This document shows, in pieces, positions 8,781 to 18,731 of a DNA stretch of 42,543 bases (position 1 is its first letter; the number at the start of each line of letters is the position of its first letter). The notes under the pieces were generated by a model, which saw nothing but the letters and a program-made list of their open reading frames with translations, ran no database searches and had not been told where the DNA came from. The stretch comes from Methyloceanibacter superfactus (lineage in GTDB: Bacteria; Pseudomonadota; Alphaproteobacteria; Rhizobiales; Methyloligellaceae), in the NCBI RefSeq assembly GCF_001723305.1, contig NZ_LPWF01000007.1:1-42543 (forward strand), written 5' to 3'. The position numbers were made by a program, and so were the translations under genes.

Positions 8781-9779
8781 CTACCTGAGCGGCTCGATGA
8801 GCCTTGCCATCATGTCGCTCATCTCAACCCCTTCCGCGCGGGCGGCGAAGGTGAGCGCCATGCGGTGCTTGAGCACAGGCTCGGCAAGGTCGATGACGTC
8901 ATCCACGGACGGCGCCAGCCGCCCATCCATCATCGCCTTGGCGCGGACCGCAAGCATGAGCGCTTGGCTCGCGCGCGGGCCGGGGCCCCAGGCGATCATG
9001 TCATCCAGCTCTTGGTCGTTGCCCGCGCCCGGCCGCGCGGAGCGGACCAGTTGCAGGATCGCGTCGACCACTTGATCGCCGACCGGCAGCTGGCGGACGA
9101 GGCGCTGCGCCATCATCAGCTCGTCGGCGGAGAGAATCGTCTTGAGCTCGCGCTCCTCGACGCCGGTGGTGGCGAAGAGCATGCGCCGCTCCGCGTCGGC
9201 GTCGGGATAGGAGACGTCGATCTGCAACAGGAAGCGGTCGAGCTGGGCTTCGGGCAACGGATAAGTGCCTTCCTGCTCGAGCGGGTTCTGGGTGGCGAGC
9301 ACATGGAAGGGGTGGGGTACGTCGTGGCGGACACCGGCCACGGTGACATGATGCTCCTGCATGGCCTGGAGCAGCGCCGACTGGGTCTTGGGGCTGGCGC
9401 GGTTGATCTCGTCGGCCATCAGCAGCTGCGTGAAGATCGGGCCCTTGATGAAGCGGAAGTTGCGGCGGCCGCCGGTTTCCTCTTCCAGCACCTCGGAGCC
9501 GACGATGTCCGACGGCATGAGGTCGGGCGTGAACTGGATGCGCTTATTGTCGAGACCGAGCACGCCGCCGAGCGTCTCTACGAGGCTCGTCTTGGCGAGA
9601 CCGGGCACGCCGATCAGAAGCGCATGGCCGCCGGACAGCAGCGTGATCAACGCAAGGTCGATGACGCGGTCCTGGCCGAAAATGACATTCGCGGTGGCTT
9701 CCCGCACGTCCTGGATCTTGGCGCCGATCTCGTCCAGGCGATCCACGAGTTGGGTCTCGGATTGGGCAAGTGTGGTCAT
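8781..9779 (-). CDS. MoxR-family AAA+ ATPase
   Basis: A 332-residue AAA+ ATPase of the MoxR family, chaperone-like enzymes that assemble or activate metalloenzymes and envelope complexes. Walker A is GVPGLAKTS at residues 57-65. Walker B is [10 protein letters not shown] near residue 120. Sensor-1 and arginine-finger context is seen in [24 protein letters not shown], diagnostic of MoxR. It is the first gene of the minus-strand operon moxR, DUF58, DUF4159, amidotransferase-like gene. The promoter should lie within 9780-9940, shared with the divergent DUF1285 gene. Which complex it matures is unknown. Confidence 0.95.
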   Translation of the reverse strand: MTTLAQSETQLVDRLDEIGAKIQDVREATANVIFGQDRVIDLALITLLSGGHALLIGVPGLAKTSLVETLGGVLGLDNKRIQFTPDLMPSDIVGSEVLEEETGGRRNFRFIKGPIFTQLLMADEINRASPKTQSALLQAMQEHHVTVAGVRHDVPHPFHVLATQNPLEQEGTYPLPEAQLDRFLLQIDVSYPDADAERRMLFATTGVEERELKTILSADELMMAQRLVRQLPVGDQVVDAILQLVRSARPGAGNDQELDDMIAWGPGPRASQALMLAVRAKAMMDGRLAPSVDDVIDLAEPVLKHRMALTFAARAEGVEMSDMMARLIEPLR

Positions 9780-9940
9780 GGCTTCAGTTTCGCTCGATCT
9801 TGATGACGGAGAAATATAGGGCCAAAGGCCTGGGAAAGCGGAACACTTTGAAGGGCAATTGGGTCACAATAGCGTTGGCGCCGGTGCCGGCTGGCGCGTT
9901 CCGCAACGAAGCAGCAACAAGGGTCAGAAGCGGCTCATAT

Positions 9941-10501
9941 ATGATGTCTGACCAAGACAAAAGAGACGGACTCGTAGCATCTGGCAAGGGCGGCGGCAAA
10001 CCGCCGGAGCCATTATTGCCAAACCTTAATAATTGCGGGGACATCGGCCTGAAGATCGCCCGCGACGGCACTTGGTTCTACCAGGGGGGCCCGATCAACC
10101 GGAAACCGCTGGTCAAGTTGTTCGCATCCGTGTTGCGGCGCGAAGACGGCGGTTTCTACCTGGTGACGCCGGTGGAAAAGGTGCCCATCGCGGTGGAAGC
10201 CGAGCCCTTCGTCGCCGTGGCGCTGACGCAAGAGGGTAGCGGGGCCGACCAGCGTCTCACCTTCCGCACCAATGTGGACGATGCGGTCACGGCGGACGCC
10301 GCGCACCCGATCGGCTTCCGCGCTGAGGCGGGTGGATATGCGCCCTATGTGGTGGTGCGCGACGGCTTGCGGGCCCGGCTCGCGCGCCCGGTCTATTACG
10401 AGCTCGCCGCATTGGCTGTCGAGACGGATGTCGAGGGGCAGATCGGCATCGGCGTGTGGAGCGGCGGCGTCTTCTTCCCCTTCCCCATGGAAGAAGACTG
10501 A
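9941..10501 (+). CDS. DUF1285 family protein
   Basis: A soluble protein of 186 residues. The conserved DUF1285 start is visible: CGDIGLKIARDGTWFYQGGPI, then RKPLVKLFASVLRREDGGFYLVTPVEK. The remainder is beta-rich, ending VWSGGVFFPFPMEED. The family is widespread in proteobacteria with unknown biochemical role. ATG 9941 is chosen because homology begins shortly after it; a second ATG follows directly at 9944. The frame is open upstream into the moxR start region, which is not coding. It is the first of three co-directional genes with DUF6111 and the CCA-adding enzyme, so an operon is possible. Confidence 0.88.
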   Translation: MMSDQDKRDGLVASGKGGGKPPEPLLPNLNNCGDIGLKIARDGTWFYQGGPINRKPLVKLFASVLRREDGGFYLVTPVEKVPIAVEAEPFVAVALTQEGSGADQRLTFRTNVDDAVTADAAHPIGFRAEAGGYAPYVVVRDGLRARLARPVYYELAALAVETDVEGQIGIGVWSGGVFFPFPMEED

Positions 10502-10574
10502 GCGCCTCGCTTTGTCGGACAGGCGAAGCTAAGCTTTTCGGCAAACTCATCGCAAAAGGGAGGCCGTCCAACCG

Positions 10575-10835
10575 ATGTTGCGCATCGCCCTCGTCGACAT
10601 TCTGCTGTTCGCGCTGCCGTTCCTGATCTACGCGGCCTATATGGTCTGGGTGAAGGGCGCGGCACCGGCGAGCCTGTGGCAGAGCGCACCGATTTTCTGG
10701 CTGCTGGCGATCGGCTTCGGGCTTCTGTTCGTCACCATGGCGACGCTGGTGCAGTTCTCGGGCGGCGAACGCGACGGGACCTATCACCCGCCGGTTATCG
10801 AGGACGGCGTGATCAAGCCCGGCGGCATCGACTGA
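10575..10835 (+). CDS. Small membrane protein, DUF6111 type
   Basis: An 86-residue protein with two clear membrane helices, LVDILLFALPFLIYAAYMVWV and FWLLAIGFGLLFVTMATLVQF. A short cytoplasmic or periplasmic tail follows, with GTYHPPVIEDGVIKPGGID. The tail motif and helix arrangement match the alphaproteobacterial DUF6111 family of unknown function. A GGGAGG ribosome site lies at about 10558-10563. The stop is 14 bases before the start of the CCA-adding enzyme gene, and this pairing suggests co-transcription. Confidence 0.88.
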   Translation: MLRIALVDILLFALPFLIYAAYMVWVKGAAPASLWQSAPIFWLLAIGFGLLFVTMATLVQFSGGERDGTYHPPVIEDGVIKPGGID

Positions 10836-10849
10836 CGGCGGAGGCGCTC

Positions 10850-12103
10850 ATGGCCGAACAGGACCCTCCGCGCATTCACGCACCGAAATCGCTTCACGGC
10901 GCCGGTTGGCTGAACCGGCCGGAGACGCGCGCCGTGTTCGGGGCGCTCTCCGGTGACGGTGCCGAGACTCGCGCGGTTGGCGGCGCGGTGCGCGATGCGC
11001 TGCTCGGTCTCGAGGTCACCGACGTCGACTTCGCCACCACGCGGTGCCGGAGAAAGTTATGGCGCGGGCGCGCGGCGCCGGTCTCAAGGCGATCCCCACC
11101 GGCCTTGCGCCACGGCACGGTGACGGTGGTCGCCGACGGCACGGCATTCGAGGTGACGACATTGCGGCGCGACGTGGAGACGTTCGGCCGCCACGCGACG
11201 GTGGCGTTCACGCAAGACTGGGCGGAGGACGCGCAGCGGCGGGACTTCACCCTGAATGCGCTCTATGCCGAGGCGGACGGCACGCTCTACGACCCGCTGC
11301 ACGGCTATGAGGATCTCGCGGCGGGGCGGGTGCGGTTCATCGGCGACGCGCGCGCACGGATCGAGGAGGATTACTTGCGCATCCTCCGCTTCTTCCGCTT
11401 CAACGCTTATTACGGCCGCGGGCCGCTCGACGAAGGTGGGCTTGCCGCATGCGTGCGGGCGCGCGCCGGTCTGGCGCAGCTTTCGGCCGAGCGGATTTGG
11501 GCCGAGCTCAAGCGCATCCTCATTGCGCCCCGGGCCGAAGCCGGGATCGCGGCTCTATTCGACTATGGTCTGCTGAGCGATGTTCTCGGCGGTGCGCCGC
11601 GGCTCGGCCGGCTGGCGCGGATGATTGCGATCGAGGCGGCGCAAGGCCGCGAGGCCAGCGCGCCGCTCCGGCTCGCCGCGCTCTGCGTCTTCGTGGCGGA
11701 GGATGCGCCCCGGCTCGCCGCGCGCTTCAAACTGTCCAACGCCGATCAGGCCCTGCTGGCGCTGGGTGCGAGCGAGACGTTCGACCGGGCGCTGCCGGAG
11801 GAGGGCGCCACCAAGCGGCTTCTATACCGCCTCGGGGCGGTGGCATATGCCGCGAAGCTCGTGCTGGCCTGGAGCGCGAGCGGCGCGGCGGCGGACGATG
11901 CGGACTGGGCCCGCGCGCTGACGCTGCCCGAGCGGTGGCAGGCGCCATCCTTCCCGCTGCGCGGGTCGGACATCATGGCGCTTGGGATCGAAGGCCCGGC
12001 CATCGGCGAGACCTTGCGCGGGTTGGAAACGGACTGGATCGATGGCGGCTTTGCCGAGGAGCGTGAAGCGTTGCTGGCCAAGGCCAAGATTCTTGCCGGC
12101 TAA
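10850..12103 (+). CDS. cca: CCA tRNA nucleotidyltransferase, compensated frameshifts at 11041 and 11105
   Basis: The enzyme adds or repairs the 3'-CCA end of tRNAs. The nucleotidyltransferase core is clear: AVGGAVRDALLGLEVTDVDF, with the catalytic acidic pair, then RRDFTLNALY and the EEDYLRILRFFRF helix of class II enzymes. Between 11041 and 11105 the frame gives RCRRKLWRGRAAPVSRRSP. A second frame there reads AVPEKVMARARGAGLKAIPT, the normal family sequence, which then rejoins RHGTVTVVADG. A lost G near 11041 and an extra T at 11105-11106 would explain it. ATG 10850 has GGAGG at 10840-10844. It ends in a four-base tail-to-tail overlap with the DUF72 gene. Confidence 0.95.
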   Translation: MAEQDPPRIHAPKSLHGAGWLNRPETRAVFGALSGDGAETRAVGGAVRDALLGLEVTDVDFATTRCRRKLWRGRAAPVSRRSPPALRHGTVTVVADGTAFEVTTLRRDVETFGRHATVAFTQDWAEDAQRRDFTLNALYAEADGTLYDPLHGYEDLAAGRVRFIGDARARIEEDYLRILRFFRFNAYYGRGPLDEGGLAACVRARAGLAQLSAERIWAELKRILIAPRAEAGIAALFDYGLLSDVLGGAPRLGRLARMIAIEAAQGREASAPLRLAALCVFVAEDAPRLAARFKLSNADQALLALGASETFDRALPEEGATKRLLYRLGAVAYAAKLVLAWSASGAAADDADWARALTLPERWQAPSFPLRGSDIMALGIEGPAIGETLRGLETDWIDGGFAEEREALLAKAKILAG

Positions 12104-12933
12104 TCCAAGCGCTCGATGAGGGCAACCGCCGCGGCAGGTGCCCGCAATTTCCCTTCGTGGATGAAATAGACAAACACGTCGCGCGGGTTGGCGTCCGGCT
12201 TGTGGGTCGTGTCCACGACCGGCAGATCGTCCGGCATGGCCCCCTTCGCCCAGGTCTTCGCGCGGGCGGCCCATTGGTCGAGCACCTCGGGCTCATAACC
12301 GGTGTCGATGGCGTCGTCGCCTGTCTGCAAACGCGCATAGACCACGTCGCCGGTCACGTCGGCGATGGACGGGTAGTCCTGGCTGTCGACGAAGACCGGC
12401 GAAACGTTGTGATCGCGTAGCAGGCGGATGAAGGTGGGATCCTGGAAGCTGGCATGTCGGACCTCGACAACGTGGTTGAGCGGCCGCGCGTCGAGACTTT
12501 CCGGCAAATGTCCCAGGAACTTGGCGAAGTCGGCTTCGTCGAACGATGTGAACGGAGGAAACTGCCAGAGGATGGGGCCGAGCTTGTCGCCAAGCTCGGA
12601 CAGTCCCGAGGCAAAGAATCGCCTGATGAAATCGCCGGTCTCGGCGAGCACCTTGCGCTGGGTGACGAGGCGCGGACCCTTCAACGAGAAGACGAAACCG
12701 TCCGGCGCGGTGTCGGCCCACTTCTTGAAGCTCTTGGGCGTTTGCAGCCGGTAATGGGTGGCGTTGATCTCGATGGAGGTGAGGTGGCTCGTGGCATAGG
12801 CCAGCTCATCCGCTTGGCGAAGACCCTTGGGATAGAACACGCCGCGCCATGGCGCATAGATCCAGCCGCCGACGCCGGCGCGGACGCGGCCTTGCTCGGA
12901 GGTGTCGGGCTTGGATGTGTCTGGTTTGGCCAT
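12100..12933 (-). CDS. DUF72 family protein (YecE-like)
   Basis: A 277-residue protein with the TIM-barrel-like DUF72 signature: VGGWIYAPWRGVFYP at the start, INATHYRLQTPKSFKKWAD, GFVFSLKGPRLVTQ, then LGPILWQFPP and EVRHASFQDP. The reaction is not established for the family. The N-terminal dozen residues (KPDTSKPDTSEQ) contain a tandem KPDTS duplication. It lies downstream of the groEL terminator and is probably transcribed separately. Its stop codon overlaps that of cca on the opposite strand. Confidence 0.92.
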   Translation of the reverse strand: MAKPDTSKPDTSEQGRVRAGVGGWIYAPWRGVFYPKGLRQADELAYATSHLTSIEINATHYRLQTPKSFKKWADTAPDGFVFSLKGPRLVTQRKVLAETGDFIRRFFASGLSELGDKLGPILWQFPPFTSFDEADFAKFLGHLPESLDARPLNHVVEVRHASFQDPTFIRLLRDHNVSPVFVDSQDYPSIADVTGDVVYARLQTGDDAIDTGYEPEVLDQWAARAKTWAKGAMPDDLPVVDTTHKPDANPRDVFVYFIHEGKLRAPAAAVALIERLD

Positions 12934-12984
12934 GCCCTAGGCGTAGCGCAACTGCCGCATGGGCACATACAAAAAGAGCCGCTC

Positions 12985-13013
12985 AAAAAGAGCCGCGCCC
13001 GAAGGCGCGGCTC
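12985..13013 (-). terminator. Rho-independent terminator of groESL
   Basis: A perfect 10-bp stem (12990-12999 with 13004-13013) closes a UUCG-type tetraloop on the minus strand and runs directly into TTTTT. It lies 39 bases beyond the groEL stop. The element GCGGCTCTTTTTG is repeated immediately afterwards, giving a second T run at 12971-12975. Confidence 0.93.
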
Positions 13014-13051
13014 GAATTGGCGAATCGTTTGAGTTGCTTAAGCGGCGGACC

Positions 13052-14719
<1,668 letters not shown>

Positions 14720-14815
14720 CTACCCTGAGGCGGCGCCTCCAAGGGCAGGAGGGAATGCGGGGTCACCCTTAGGAGGCTGCCGTTCAGGCAACCGGCTTGA
14801 GGATGACGAAATTTG

Positions 14816-15139
14816 CTACGCAGCTTTCTTCTTCGTGCTCTTCGCTGCAGCGCCTTCAAGCACGCCGAGAATGTCGCTCTCTTTCATGATGAGGACGTCC
14901 TCGCCGTCGATCTTGACCTCGGTGCCGGACCACTTGCCGAACAGCACGCGATCGCCGGGCTTCACATCCAGGGGCTGGACGTGACCTTTCTCGTCGGGGG
15001 CGCCGGGGCCCACGGAGACGATCTCACCCTCTTGGGGTTTCTCTTTCGCGGTATCGGGGATGATGATGCCGCCACGGGTGCGTTCGTCCTCCTCGATCCG
15101 GCGTACGACGACGCGATCATGCAATGGACGAAACTTCAT
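14816..15139 (-). CDS. groES: Co-chaperonin GroES
   Basis: The 107-residue co-chaperonin that caps the GroEL ring. Family segments are complete: [19 protein letters not shown], the mobile loop [19 protein letters not shown], and the [15 protein letters not shown] end. There is a short Lys/Ala tail ([11 protein letters not shown]), somewhat longer than the usual 95-104 residues. The ATG at 15139 is chosen over 15160: it is preceded by AAGGAG and begins with the canonical MKFRPL. First gene of the groESL operon, controlled by the CIRCE element at 15224-15250. Confidence 0.98.
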   Translation of the reverse strand: MKFRPLHDRVVVRRIEEDERTRGGIIIPDTAKEKPQEGEIVSVGPGAPDEKGHVQPLDVKPGDRVLFGKWSGTEVKIDGEDVLIMKESDILGVLEGAAAKSTKKKAA

Positions 15140-15206
15140 CTTGCGCTCTCCTTCAGGCAAATTGTCATGAGTTGGGCCAGCCCCCGGATCGGGAGCGCCC
15201 GAAACG

Positions 15207-15237
15207 CTATGTAGATTCAGGGTTTGGCACTTTCAAG
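15207..15237 (-). promoter_or_regulatory. Putative heat-shock (RpoH) promoter of groESL
   Basis: On the minus strand, CTTGAAA (15231-15237) is followed after 16 bases by CTACATAG (15207-15214), resembling sigma-32 -35 and -10 elements. The -35 lies inside the CIRCE element, so HrcA binding would block it. Prediction from sequence only. Confidence 0.55.
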
Positions 15238-15250
15238 GCGAGAGTGCCAG
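15224..15250. promoter_or_regulatory. CIRCE operator (HrcA binding site)
   Basis: TTGGCACTT, nine spacer bases, then GAGTGCCAG: a 9-9-9 inverted repeat matching the CIRCE consensus TTAGCACTC-N9-GAGTGCTAA with few changes. It sits 85 bases upstream of the groES start. CIRCE with HrcA represses groESL under non-stress conditions in many bacteria, including rhizobia. Confidence 0.92.
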
Positions 15251-15379
15251 GAATCCGTTAGCAGCATGACGGGGTTGCTGCCAAGGCTCTGATTCTCTTG
15301 AGGAAAATCTATAGACGCGGGGGGATCCCGTGATTAGCATCGATAAACCAAAAAGGCTGATCACGAGGGGATTTGAGCC

Positions 15380-15661
15380 ATGTCTGCAGGGGATTTGGAC
15401 CCGGGCTTCGTTCGCCAGATCGAGGGGTTTTCGCTGACTACCGCCGAGATTCTCTACCGCCTGCCCGACCACAAAAAGCTCCTGCAAAGCTATGTTTGGC
15501 AGGACTACGACTTGGCGCCGCGCTTCCCCAAGCTCACCGACTTCTTGGATTTCTGGAACGCCAATCTCGACGGCCCGCTGTACCGGGTGCGGGTGGCGCA
15601 TCGCCAGCTCATCGCGCCCCGGGAGTTCAGCTTCGTGGATGGTGAGCTCCGCCTGCACTAA
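15380..15661 (+). CDS. Usg family protein
   Basis: A 93-residue protein of the alphaproteobacterial Usg family, named after an ORF upstream of other genes in Caulobacter and of unknown biochemical role. The family signature is very clear: LTTAEILYRLPDHKKLLQSY, VWQDYDLAPRFPKLTDFLDF, then VRVAHRQLIAP and the short end DGELRLH. Length is typical. GAGGGG precedes the ATG. It is divergent from groESL and co-directional with the DM13 gene 76 bases downstream. Confidence 0.94.
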   Translation: MSAGDLDPGFVRQIEGFSLTTAEILYRLPDHKKLLQSYVWQDYDLAPRFPKLTDFLDFWNANLDGPLYRVRVAHRQLIAPREFSFVDGELRLH

Positions 15662-15737
15662 GGCCGCGAACGCTCGCCATCACAGCGCTGCCATGGCAAG
15701 CTCGTAAGCTCTTCGCGGGCATCATGGGAGGCGTGGC

Positions 15738-16226
15738 ATGCGGTGGATCAGGGGGTTCTTGGTTGGCGGCTTGCTCGGGACGCTGTTCGGTCTCGCGCTC
15801 GGCCTCTTCTTGTTCCCCTATATCTTCCCGCCGCCGGAAGCGAGGGAGACGCTGAGCCGGTCGGAGAGCGGCAAGCTCGTCGCCAAGGGCAGCTTCATCC
15901 AGCCCAATCCGAACGATCCGGTCCATTACGGCAAGGGTACGGTCAGCGTCTATCCGAGCACCGTGTTCCTCGGCGAGGATTTCGAGGTCGGTCCCGGTCC
16001 CGACTTTCATGTCTATCTAGTGCCGAAGGCGGAGATCCGCTCCTCGAGCGACGTCACCGATACGATGTATGTGGATCTCGGCCGCTTGCGCGCCTTCAAG
16101 GGGAGTCAGAACTATGCAATCCCCGCCGGCGTCGACCTCGCCAAGTTTCCGTCCCTGGTGATCTGGTGCCAGCAATTCTCGGTGCTGATCTCGCCGGCGG
16201 ACCTAACCTTCGAGCAGGGCAGCTAG
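15738..16226 (+). CDS. DM13 domain membrane-anchored protein
   Basis: A 162-residue protein. Residues about 5-30 form a single N-terminal membrane anchor (FLVGGLLGTLFGLALGLFLF), so the rest is exported. The C-terminal two thirds is a DM13 domain: GTVSVYPSTVFLGEDFEVGP, GPDFHVYLVPK, YVDLGRLRAFKGSQNYAIP, and VIWCQQFSVLISPADL with a conserved Cys. DM13 domains are proposed redox or electron-transfer modules related to DOMON. GGGAGG lies before the ATG. The neighbouring genes do not specify its partner. Confidence 0.92.
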   Translation: MRWIRGFLVGGLLGTLFGLALGLFLFPYIFPPPEARETLSRSESGKLVAKGSFIQPNPNDPVHYGKGTVSVYPSTVFLGEDFEVGPGPDFHVYLVPKAEIRSSSDVTDTMYVDLGRLRAFKGSQNYAIPAGVDLAKFPSLVIWCQQFSVLISPADLTFEQGS

Positions 16227-16260
16227 GCCGCCATCGCCTTCCAAGAGACGACAGAGCAAC

Positions 16261-17202
16261 CTAGCTCTGCGGGTGCGGCCCGAAGTCGTACTCGTAGATA
16301 TGCGCGTGCTCTTTATCGAGCACCGGCTTCAGCTTCCGGAACGCGTCGCCGTACAGGTAGAACGGGATGCGCGGAAACAGATGATGGATCAGGTGGAAGT
16401 TCTGGAACAGATAGAGCCAGTTGACGAGCGGCTCCATGATCTTGCCGCGCACCCAGAAGATGTTCGTGTCGCGATAGCGCTCATGCACCTCGTGCGGCTT
16501 GTGGGTGAGGTAGGCGAAGAAATAGATGATGAGCGCCGAGGCGAGGATGTGGGGGAAGATCCACAGCATCAGCACCTCGCGCCAATAGCCCATCACCGAT
16601 AGGCCGATCGCGATCCCGTAATAGATCATGTGCGCGATCATGATGTGGATGGTGAGCGGCCGCATGCCCGGAATGTGGGCGTGGAAGGCGATGTGTTTCC
16701 AGAAATAGTCGTGATACCAGAACACGATCGTGAGGCAGCGCCAGGCCACCAGGAACGGGTTCTTCACCGCCACCCAATGATCGGGATCGAGATCCGGATT
16801 GTTGGTGTCCCGGTGATGGGCGAGATGCATGTAGCGGAAGGCTTTGTACTCGTGCAGCAGGATGGTGCCGCAGGCATAGCCGACGAGATGGTTCAGCCAC
16901 AGCCACTTTGAATCGCGGCCGGCGATATTGCCGTGACACGCCTCATGCAAGGGCGTCTGGTCGGCATAAAGGATCAGCGTGTTGAGGATCAGCCCGAGCC
17001 AGAGCGGGATGAGCCCGATCGTCCCGAGGGTGCAGACCGTGGCGAAGGATGCAACGATGCCGACGGCAAGGATTACAGTCGGCCACGCCACCATGCCCTG
17101 ATAGGGCCGTATCAGCGTAAGCGCCTGCCGGTCGGCGGCAGCATTGGGCTGATCGCGGGACGTTTCGGTGATGGGAGGTTCGGCGGTCGTCGCGCTCGTC
17201 AT
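16261..17202 (-). CDS. Fatty acid desaturase family di-iron membrane enzyme
   Basis: A 313-residue integral membrane protein. The three histidine boxes of the membrane di-iron desaturase/hydroxylase superfamily are present: HEACH near residue 86, HLAHH near residue 126, and NFHLIHHLFP near residue 268. Hydrophobic helices flank them (VAWPTVILAVGIVASFATV, WLGLILNTLILYA, and others). The superfamily includes acyl-lipid desaturases and carotenoid hydroxylases; the HRDTNNPDLDPDHW segment also occurs in beta-carotene hydroxylase-like members, so substrate is uncertain. GAGGAC lies before the ATG. No neighbouring lipid or carotenoid gene settles it. Confidence 0.88.
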   Translation of the reverse strand: MTSATTAEPPITETSRDQPNAAADRQALTLIRPYQGMVAWPTVILAVGIVASFATVCTLGTIGLIPLWLGLILNTLILYADQTPLHEACHGNIAGRDSKWLWLNHLVGYACGTILLHEYKAFRYMHLAHHRDTNNPDLDPDHWVAVKNPFLVAWRCLTIVFWYHDYFWKHIAFHAHIPGMRPLTIHIMIAHMIYYGIAIGLSVMGYWREVLMLWIFPHILASALIIYFFAYLTHKPHEVHERYRDTNIFWVRGKIMEPLVNWLYLFQNFHLIHHLFPRIPFYLYGDAFRKLKPVLDKEHAHIYEYDFGPHPQS

Positions 17203-17521
17203 GTCCTCAAGAGTCCTTGGTTCGTCTTGACAAAAAGCTATGGCAGCCAGCCTGCTTAAGGCCGCCCGTTGGACTCATCCCGGAACGCCGCAATCTAGCG
17301 CCGTCGCGCGCCCACGTTCAAGGCACAATGGGGCCGTGGCGGCGACATCTTTGCCGCAGGGGTAAATGTCTCGTCAAAACCGTAGCTTAGGGAGATTCGA
17401 CCGGAGAGTTTTTCGGTCTCCGCGCATGCATCGTGGCGCGGGAGGTGTGCTTTGCATGCAACGGCCCGCCAGGCGGCTGATGAGCCGATCTGACGGGCCG
17501 GAAGCGACGTTCGACGTCAGG
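17203..17521. other. Intergenic stretch with nested hairpin at 17462-17500
   Basis: About 320 bases between the desaturase start and the BA14K gene stop. Its only structure is a nested inverted repeat: CGGCCCG (17462-17468) with CGGGCCG (17494-17500), enclosing CGGCT/AGCCG. It lies just beyond the BA14K stop and could end or protect that transcript, although there is no T run. A short palindrome GACGTTCGACGTC follows near 17507. No gene was recognised. Confidence 0.45.
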
Positions 17522-17932
17522 CTAGCGGCAGAAGCGCTCGTAGCCATCGTAGCCGATAAACGTGCCGGTGTTCGGATTGAAACTCCGGTAGCGCGAATAG
17601 CAGTAGCTGTACCAGTCGGGCGACCAGGGAGTCGGCCCGTAAGCGGCCGGGGCGTAGTAGGTGCGCGCCGGCGGAGGAGGCGGAGCCACGTAGACCTCGC
17701 GCGGCGTCAGCGCGCTGCCGACGATGGCGCCGACGCCGAAGCCGATCAGGCCGGCGCCCAAGGCATTCCCACCGCCACCGCGGTAGTAGTTGTTCTGGAC
17801 GTAGCGGCCGCCGCCGCCACCGTGATAGCGGCCATAGCCGCCGCGGCCGGCTTCGGCCGGAGCCGCCATGGTCAGGACGGTCAGTCCGACCAGCGCAGCA
17901 GCAACCAGTGCTGTTAAGGTTGTCTTGCCCAT
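17522..17932 (-). CDS. BA14K family secreted protein
   Basis: A 136-residue exported protein. A signal peptide (TALVAALVGLTVLTMAAPAEA with basic start MGKT, positions 1-28) is followed by a Gly/Tyr/Arg-rich segment, a glycine-zipper-like helix (GAGLIGFGVGAIVGSAL), a Pro-rich spacer, and a C-terminal BA14K-type module: YSYCYSRYRSFNPNTGTFIGYDG with the paired Cys completed by RFCR. BA14K proteins are rhizobial envelope proteins with lectin-like activity reported in Brucella; function here is inferred from family only. Probably outer-membrane or periplasmic. Confidence 0.87.
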   Translation of the reverse strand: MGKTTLTALVAAALVGLTVLTMAAPAEAGRGGYGRYHGGGGGRYVQNNYYRGGGGNALGAGLIGFGVGAIVGSALTPREVYVAPPPPPARTYYAPAAYGPTPWSPDWYSYCYSRYRSFNPNTGTFIGYDGYERFCR

Positions 17933-18110
17933 TTCTCGCGTTCCTTAAGCCGATAATCCCCGCAAAAATCGTGCTCGCGGGTGGAGGGTGCCCCAGGGAT
18001 AGGGTGAATGCGTTGTCCCCCCGCTTTGAGGCAATTTAGAGCCGTCAAGATGAACCGGGTCTGAACGGATTCTGGCGGTTTGTGCTTTGCTGTGTCGGGA
18101 ATCGGCACAT

Positions 18111-18145
18111 GAAAAAGCCGCCGGACGTGATCGCCCGGCGGCTTC
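18111..18145 (-). terminator. Rho-independent terminator of the cold-shock gene
   Basis: AAGCCGCCGG (18115-18124) pairs perfectly with CCGGCGGCTT (18135-18144) around a 10-base loop. On the minus strand the stem ends in TTTTT (18112-18116). It lies 28 bases after the stop of the cold-shock gene. Confidence 0.9.
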
Positions 18146-18172
18146 GAAAGTCGGTGTCTTGAGGCGCAGGAT

Positions 18173-18388
18173 TTACCCGAGTTGCACGTTGGCGGCCTGC
18201 TTGCCACGGCCGCGGCGGTCGTCCTCGATCTCGAAGGAGACCTTGTCGCCCTCGTTCAAGGCGGGAACGCCGGAGCGCTCGAGCGCGGAGGCATGGACAA
18301 ACACGTCCTTGCCGCCGTCATCCGGCTGGATGAAGCCGAACCCACGAGAATGATTGAAGAATTTCACAGTGCCGTTCACACGTGACAT
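18173..18388 (-). CDS. cspA: Cold-shock protein, CspA family
   Basis: A 71-residue single cold-shock domain that binds single-stranded nucleic acid and acts as an RNA chaperone. RNP1 is visible as SRGFGFI and RNP2 as DVFVHASAL. The protein begins MSRVNGTVKFFN, as usual, and ends with RGKQAANVQL. AAAGGA is about 9 bases before the ATG. A long AT-poor region with no gene follows upstream, as expected of a long 5' leader that often regulates these genes. Which cold-shock paralogue this is cannot be told from one window, so the symbol is generic. Confidence 0.95.
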   Translation of the reverse strand: MSRVNGTVKFFNHSRGFGFIQPDDGGKDVFVHASALERSGVPALNEGDKVSFEIEDDRRGRGKQAANVQLG

Positions 18389-18731
18389 TTGAGGGAATCC
18401 TTTCCCGTTTCAAGTTTCACATAACGGGCCGCAGGCCACACCCCGCGCGCGGAGGGACCCTCGTCGTCTTGAGATGTCAGGGAAAGGTCGTCGTGCTGTA
18501 GAGCCGCGATAGTCACTTTGCCGTCGTCCAAGTCCGCGCCCAAAGCCTTGGGCGCCCGGTGCCGAGAGGATGCGGGAAGCCCAGAGCCTTGGCAAGCGGG
18601 AACTAAGGCTCGCCGCCACAATCTAAACGGCAGATGAACGGCCCCCTCAGGCTCGGTTCAGCCGCCACTCCCTAAACCAAGCATCAGGACGCGCGGAAAG
18701 CGCGCCTGTGCTGAGCGAAGGGAGACGAAAA
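18389..18731. other. Intergenic stretch, probable cspA leader/promoter
   Basis: About 340 bases between two divergent small genes. The part next to the cold-shock gene probably holds its 5' leader. I see no recognised RNA family or convincing gene. Frames on the minus strand (18376-18621) lack a ribosome site and have biased composition. Confidence 0.35.
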
